Below, piece by piece: positions 56,886-64,000 of a DNA stretch of 64,000 nt. Under the pieces are notes generated by a model that saw nothing but the letters and a program-made list of their open reading frames with translations, did not search any database and had not been told where the DNA came from. The stretch lies in assembly GCF_030936135.1 (NCBI RefSeq), contig NC_082617.1, positions 3,096,001-3,160,000 of the forward strand, read 5' to 3'. The translations under genes and the position numbers were made by a program. Source of the stretch: Gavia stellata. Its lineage: Eukaryota > Chordata > Aves > Gaviiformes > Gaviidae. The stretch's first letter is position 1. Every line of letters begins with the position of its first letter.

Positions 56886-56900
56886 TTTTTTTTTTTTTTT
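56886..56900. repeat. Poly-T run of 15
   Basis: A simple homopolymer followed by AAATTTTC, with no recognisable retrocopy beside it. Confidence 0.85.
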
Positions 56901-59900
56901 AAATTTTCATTCATGAAGGATGAGGCTGCACCGCCCACTCAGGAGCGATGCTGTCATCCTGCGCTGCTGCAAGCATCAAAGCTCAAATTCCTGCACAGAG
57001 GTGCCCACTCTCTGCAGGGAGCTGGTCAAGCTAATGAGGCTTTCTGCTGGGTATGGACAAAATCCCATTGCCCCACATTGCCAAGGTGCCTCTTGGGACT
57101 GTGGACACAGGCTGAGTGCAGAGCTGCTTTTGGCTTTGTTAGATGGACCCAACTGCCTCTCCCCTGTGCTTCACACTCTCTTCTCTCTCTGTCTGAAGCT
57201 CTCCTTCTCCCCTGGTGTTGTCAGATGAATCTGGCCTGGGCAGACTGGGATTTTTGTGCCCCAGGTTGATTGTCCAAAAGCATTTACCCCCCTTTCCCTT
57301 CTGAAAACCAGGGCTCCTTTACCAAGTCCCAAGTTGTACACCCAGAATCCCTTCTTGCTTAATTTTTTTTACATTACTCCACCCCTTCAGCAGCTTCCCC
57401 AGCACCTCCAGCACCCACCCCTGCTCGCCTGTGGTCTCCCTCGCTGGCGTGTTCATCACCCCCTTTTCCTTGACAGCTTCTCCTGTTCCTGATGGACCCT
57501 GATGCCTTCCTTAGTGCTTCAGGCCTATGCCACCTTCTTGCTTTCTCTTCCATGCTATGGCCTTCCTGGGGAAAAAAACTTCCCTTGACTTAAGAAAAAT
57601 AGTCATGTAAGCCCCAGCTGCTTGTTTTGCTTGAGAGCCCTCCACCACCTTTCTGAACCATGCATGGGAAGGGAGCTGGGATAGCTGCGGCTTTGGGTCT
57701 CTTTGCTGTGCAACTTGGGTGTCTTATGGGCCTGGTGAGCACGGAAAAGGGATGCAACGGAGAAACTGCGTCACCCAAAGGGGATGCAAAGCTGTGGCTT
57801 TCTCAGCACAAGGTGCCAGACTTGGAGCACGGCGTCTGACCATTGGGCAGGTGCCCGTGTGCCTCCCCATGAGGACCCCATCCTGCTTGTGCCTGGCGTC
57901 CACCCAGGCTTCTCCTTGCGGGTAGTGGGTCTGAGACACATGGATACCTGCCCGCCAGCACCTGGACCAAACCCATTTGCTTCATGCAAGCCACTAATCA
58001 GCCATCAGATGGTGGTTCTGCCTCCCTGCTGCTCTGGGCTGGACTCAGACCAGCAGCTTGTGGGCTGGGCAAATGCCTGCCAGGCTGCGGTAGCCCCTGA
58101 GCTACCAGGGGTGCTGGGGACACGCAGGTAGACGTGTGCTGGATGGCTGCATGTGGACCTGCACAGCACAAAAGCATCAAGGTGATATTTTTGGCCCTGC
58201 CCTTCCGTAGGGATAGGGAATGTCAATACAATAAAACTCACTTAAACAATGCCTAATGTGAGACTGAACATCCTTGGAGGACAGAGTTATTTTGTAGGCT
58301 TTTTAGACAGCTGCTGAGTGCACTGGAAGCCTCCAAGTGCAGTTCAGAGGAACAGATGCATTTTGTTGGAAGAAGATGACCCCAATGAACGGATTGCTTT
58401 GAAGGAGTAAAATTCTAGATGCATATACCAAAAGCCCTCTAAATAAGCAAACCCAGGGATTAGTTTTTTGCTTTTGCTTGTGTGACTGCACATATGATTT
58501 TTTTTTTTTCCTCCCCTGGAATCTAATAAAGGAAAACATTTTGAAGAAATTAAGTCAATTTAAACAGTGAGTTGGAGAGAGAGCTCTTCCTACAGCTCCC
58601 TAGTCCATCTTCATCTCTGCCAGGGGAAGGCTGAATGAAAATTATAGTGAGATGAAGTGAGAACAGGGCTGGTGTCCTGCTCAAGGTGGCCTCCAAGGCT
58701 GCTCCCCAAGTTCGGGCCCAGGTGGTACCTGTTTTTGAGCACTGTCATGCACTGTGATACAGGATGGGGACTGCACAGACCTGGTGAAAAGTCTGAGCTG
58801 CCCTCCTTCTGGGGACCCTCCATGGTCCTACTTCGTTTCAGGAGGAGCACTTTCTCTTGTGTGGATGAATATATTTACCTGCAGCCTCTGAGCACAAGGA
58901 GTAAGAGCGGAAAATGGATGCAAGGGATAGAGGTAGAGCTGCAGCAGGAGGGTTGAAGGGAAACTGCAAATGAGCAACTTCAAAGCCAAGGCCCTGTTGG
59001 AAGAGGTTTGGTTTTGAGCAAACGATTTCAGGAATTGAGGACAAATCCTCCCAAACACTGAGGAGAGCTTGAGCCATAGCAAGTAGTTTTACGTGGACTC
59101 ATGGCACTTACCAGGTCAAGGCAGCTGCTTTCAACCTCTCTGGCTCTCCAGGCAGGAGATGCAGGCTACTGAATTTCCGATATAATAAGCTTTGGTTTTA
59201 TATCTCTTGTAGCTCCCTTTAGAAATAAACCAGAGACCTTCCTGGGAGGTCTATGGCAGGTGAGGGGACAGCGCATGGGAAGGGTGGGGTGCTGCTGGCA
59301 GTGCTGCATTGTGCTGGAGACACAAAGACCTTCAGACTTCAGTGATGTTCCCAACCTCCCTGTCTCTGGGACATCTGGAGAGAAAGGTCTGTGTGTCACG
59401 AAAGCGGATTGAGCAAGAGTTGGCTGCTCCAGCGCTCTACTGAGCCTGATGAGTGAGTCTGGTGATATATGGACAACGTGGGCTTTTTCTTTCTTTGTCC
59501 ACATGTTTCTGCATCTCATCAACCAAACTTGAAGTGCTGCCAGCAGCTTTCGACAAGAGAACATGGGTTTTCTGTCTGATTAATGGCATCTTTCTGGGTC
59601 CCACTGACTGCAGCCAAAGAGGATTTGTTATCTTAAAATATTTTCAGGTTATGCCCAGCAGCCTAAGGTTATAGTTTGTGCCTATTCCTGTGACTTGAAG
59701 AGTCATTTACTGCAGTTCAAAGGAAAGGAAAACGTTACAGCACCAGATGAGCAGCGCTTTCCACCGGGGCAGTGACGAACTGAGCTACCCATGGGTTGTG
59801 TTTGATCTGGCACTCGCCACCACATGATCCTGGCTGCTTTTCAGCCTAGCACGTATTCGGTTTGCCATATTGTGCTGCAGTAAGTGACAGCTCGGAGCGA

Positions 59901-62900
59901 GACATGGACTGGTTCCCAGTCCTGACCCTGCCCAAGTGGGAGGCTGCAAGGTTTGGCTGGCCGGGTGCTGTTAACTCGGTCTGGTTATAAGGGGAAGGTA
60001 GGGATGTAAAAATAAATCTGTGCCTACCCTGTTCCCCTTCTCCAGTGCTCGAGAGGGGTAATCATCATTACAGGTCACTCCTATGACACTGCTGAGAGAG
60101 CAAGTGATTTTCCGAGGTTCAGAGGAGGAGGGAGGAGATGGGTAGGCTCAGGAGAGGTCCTGGGAAAGGACTGAAAGTGCCTGAGCTGGCACCACGGGCA
60201 GGGAGGTGAAGCTGCTGCGACCTGTGCTTGGAGGTCTGAATGCTTCTGGATAATATGACCCCAAATTTCTTCAGTGTGGGCATTGATACTCAGCTTCTGT
60301 CTGCTCACTGGTTGCAGCACTGCCAGCTCTTATAACTGCGGCTGCTCAAACTTTCTGCAGTTTTCCCTTCCCTTTCTTTTGTTTGGACTTGCATGGCTGC
60401 CCATGAGTTGTTTGTTTGGTTTTCTTTTCTTTTTAAATAAATGTCTCTCCTCTCGTAGTGCTCTTGGCTGCAGAGTAGAGTTTCAAAGCAGGACTGTACT
60501 GGCTCAAAATCTAGAAGAAGAATCCTTTTTGGAACTCTTTTGGAAAACTCGCTGGCTTCCTCAGCCTGTCTCCAGCCTCGTGAGGGGCTGAGTGCTGAGG
60601 TGCGAGCACATGGCGATGTCAGCGGGGTTATGGGCACAGACCCCGGCTGCTGAATTTCACTTCTAGTTTCATGCCTTAAACGTAAGCTGTGAATTTCTGC
60701 CTGGAAGTGGCAGGCTGTCCTCCTGTATCAATATCATTCCGATCTGGTATTGCAAATCCCACGCTATAAAAACATGATTAGGAGAGAGACAATAAACAGA
60801 GCAGCCATCATTGATGCCACATAATGCATTGTGTCCTTACAATATAAATTTTTCCATTTCCTTTTCTAATTTCTAGTAATTGAGCTCAATGAGCCTGCTT
60901 GGAGCTGATTTCTCGATACAGTTTTCCTTACATTTATTTCTGATTTCTGGCCTTGCTCCAGCTGCTTGCTTGATGGTGCATTTTATTTCAGCTTCTTAAT
61001 TTGCTGTTAGAGTTGTCAACACCGTGGGGCCCCCTTGCTGCTTTGCTTAAGTAGAGTGGATATATTTCTTAGATTAGTTAACCACTTGGTTGCTGCTAAT
61101 ATGATAAACCTTGCAGGTGTTATTAGAAGACACCTGCTGTGTTGGTGGCAGGCGAGTTTAAGCAGGCAAAGTGGGTCTGCCAGGCTGTGCTGCTGAATGT
61201 GCCAGGTACGCTCAGGTAGGGAACAAGCCACGGACGTGGAGATGAAGTTACCGGACTCGTCCTCACGTGCCTTTGATTCTAGTGACGTCCTCATACAACT
61301 CGCAGCTGCCCAGCAACAGTCTCAAAGGACCAGACGCAGATACGGCCGTTGTGTATTTCCCCATCCACATACAGGTAATTGCGTTTGAAAGGAGTATTAT
61401 GGGCTTGCAAGCTAACTGCTTTAAGTACAGATCACTCCGATCACAGATCTGAGGAGGTCAAAATCTCACTCTTTGCAAGTCCATGCAGTTTTGTTGAGTG
61501 CTGCAGAACAACGTTGACCTACAGCTACCTTGGAGCTGGCTCGCTGCCTTTGCAGTTATCTTTCATGCTGGTTTTTGTTGATGCAACAGAAAGCATTTCC
61601 ATCTTCTCTTTATCCAAGTAACAGACGTGATCAAATCAGGGTTGTGATGAGGCAAAATGAAAATATGAGGCATAAAACAGAAGCACAAATGCTTTCCTTC
61701 ATGATTTCCTTCTTCCCCTCAGTGGCTCAGGGTTTTATGGCTTTATAGGAGAACTTAGCCCAGCATGTTTTTCTTGCATTACCCATTTACATTTTGCAGA
61801 GCTTGGTTATGCAGGCAAAAAGTAACTGTTTTGCAGGTGTCCTGATACATTTTCACTTTTCCAGAAGATCTTTTTGACACAGCACGTTCTCCTCGGCGCT
61901 GCCATCCTATTGCTAGTTGAAATATTCCAGCTGATCTGTGCTTGCTGCTGCCTGGATGTAAAAAATTGGTCCTAGATTGTGTGATCCCCCATGGGGCTGA
62001 TTGATTCCCGCCCCCCCCAAGCTTTCATGTCATTCCTTTGGGTTGATGGTCATGTGATTAGCTCTTGACAGTGGGACCACGCTATTTCCTGGTGGCTGTA
62101 TAAGACATCTTGTTCCATTGCTCACTGGAGAATCATCATTGAGAAAATAAAGCACATGTTTGTAGCCTTTTACTCAAATGCTGATCTGCTTCTTTGGCTG
62201 AATCATCACCCCTATGCGCACAATCACTGTTTATTGTTTACCTTGCTTCCGAATTCATCAGCGAGTTGCTTTATAGAGGAGAAAGGAAGAAGTAGTTGTT
62301 TAACCTTGCTTATGGCAAAATCTCTTTGGATTCCTCATTACTGCAGAATCACTTCTGCATCTTGGGCAAAATAACTTCCCTTACATTTCATACATGGGGC
62401 TCATAGTCTAGCACACAGTTGTGACTATTGCTGCATTGGAGAATGTCTAATTATGCTTTTTTTTTGTGTTATGTAGTGAGTAGGAATTAGAAAAATGAAG
62501 CTTCATCTCATTGTGTTGTGTGATATACTAAGAAATGGGGCAGAATAACAATCTCTGCCATCATTGTCTGGGTGTTGGGTGGACAAAACAGATGACCAAG
62601 GGAGATGTGGTTATGCTGTGGGTAGGGTTTAGCAGGAGAATGTAAAGCTAATGATACAAGTTGCTGATACAAATTAGGCACTCTCAGCCAATGCCATCAA
62701 TAGCACAGTTCTTTTGCAGCAAAGAAACAAACTGCAATTACTTTCTGTTTATTAGCCAAAAGAGGATTTCGTTGCTGTTGTTTTTTTTCCCTTGAACACA
62801 GACATCTGCAGAAGATATACATCAGCCCACTTGTAGCTTGAATAGAAGAGGATTTTGAGCTTGATGGTGATGGAAAAAAAACAACGACGGTTAATAGTTT

Positions 62901-64000
62901 CTAGCTTTAATTCTCTGCTGGGTACTTTTATTGGCAAAGGCTGTCCACCCTTGGAGGCAAGTGGGTGGTGATTTGCATGGAAAGGAAGAAAGGAGATGAA
63001 GTTGGGATGCAAAGTAGAAAAAGAAATTGCCATTAACGGGAGAAAAGCCTGGATTCATCCCTGTTACCTTTAAATACTTGAATGATGTACCTACATTAGA
63101 AGATTAAGCCTCAGAGAGAAATGGCTCCACGGGGCAGTTCCACATTGTGGAATTGCCTCGGGGGCACCTCTGTGCATTGGGGAGAGAGAAGTAAGAGTGT
63201 GCATGGGCAGCTGGTGTGCTACTGGTTTACTCTGCCCTGATTTGTCTTTGTGCAGACCCTCCACGGCTCTGTTGTGTTTCTCTTTCCCCCAGTCCTTCAA
63301 GGGGGGTAATGAAACTGGATGTGGCAGTAGAGGGAGAGACCTGGGTGAGATGGAAATCATGAAGCTAAATTAATTAATGGTTGAAAATAGCCTTGGCTTG
63401 TTCAGGTGGATTTTGCAATTTGCAATGCAGCCAGCAAGTCTCCGGCCATAGGCAGGCAGTTGCAGACTTGTAGGGCTGGGGCTTCAATTACCATCCCTAC
63501 ACTTCTCCAGCCTGGTTTCCAAAATCTGAGGAGACTGCAGTGTGAAGCTCTGTGGCAGCATGCCACAGAGCACGTGAGATGAGTGCATATTTACATTTTT
63601 TATGCAGAGCACATAAACCAGTTTTTACAGCCTGAGGTAAAACTTTAATAGTTGTTCGATGGTAAATTTCCATGTCAGCTGCTCTGGAATTTGGTTTCAG
63701 GGCCGAGCCAGGAGAAGCATATTGTAGCGGGGGGATTCCTGGTTATGTGAGAGCCACAAATGTGACCTGGGAAGGCAGAGATCCAAGAGGAGAATGCAAA
63801 GTTTGACTGATAACAGTTGCCTCATTCCAAGATGCAAATGAAACACCAAATGTTCAAGTTCAAGCTGGGGTGGCAGCTTTTTTTTTTTCCCCTCTTGAAG
63901 GATCTGGCCACCCCCAGACTGGGTCTGATGTAGTTTCGTTCTTGAACATATTGAAGGCAGAATTCATCATCTTGGTAACTTTTTCCATATGGCTGTTATT

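Larger units (their letters stand above)
42399..64000 (+). other. CACNA1B: Intron 3, last part in window
   Basis: The intron continues to the window edge. Named items are the candidate minus-strand exon (42564-42761), the 76-bp inverted duplication, the poly-A run at 49861, the candidate exon at 53280, a quadruplex-forming G-rich stretch at 53938 and several T-runs. From 57 to 64 kb I see no recognisable element. Exon 4 of CACNA1B was looked for by its expected peptide (ILAT...RAVRVLRPLKLVSGIP) and not found. Confidence 0.7.

Overview
The window looks like avian nuclear DNA and holds the 5' end of one large gene on the plus strand, the N-type (Cav2.2) calcium channel alpha-1 subunit gene CACNA1B. 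The bird assignment is an inference. It rests on a CR1 retrotransposon with the usual CR1 3' end, a solo endogenous-retrovirus LTR of a type I associate with birds, low overall transposon density, and very large introns.

Layout. Positions 1-880 are upstream flank with nothing recognisable. A CpG island covers about 880-2160. It holds the promoter and 5' leader, with GC boxes, an inverted CCAAT box, a (GGGCT)n quadruplex motif, a short uORF and a long overlapping uORF. Coding exon 1 is 2040-2299, exon 2 is 4542-4647 and exon 3 is 10874-11013. Together they encode residues 1-168 plus part of 169: the cytoplasmic N-terminus, segments S1 and S2 and the start of S3 of repeat I. Intron 1 is a minor-spliceosome (U12) AT-AC intron. 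It contains a second CpG-dense block with five copies of a 22-bp minisatellite. Intron 2 is 6.2 kb. Intron 3 starts at 11014 and fills the remaining 53 kb; I did not find exon 4.

Intron 3 is mostly plain sequence. The parts I can name are a 596-bp solo LTR with a perfect 5-bp target duplication (27106-27711), two relics of ancient SINE/LINE-like repeats (about 28.9 and 34.5 kb), a 5'-truncated, frameshifted CR1 on the minus strand (41655-42398), two small CpG-rich blocks (28.2 and 39.8-40.1 kb), and a perfect 76-bp inverted duplication with arms 3.0 kb apart (45863-45938 and 48950-49025). Two possible unannotated exons are flagged at low confidence: minus strand 42564-42761 and plus strand 53280-53340.

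Most open reading frames of 60-200 codons here look like chance intronic ORFs. No RNA gene, CRISPR array or complete second gene was recognised.
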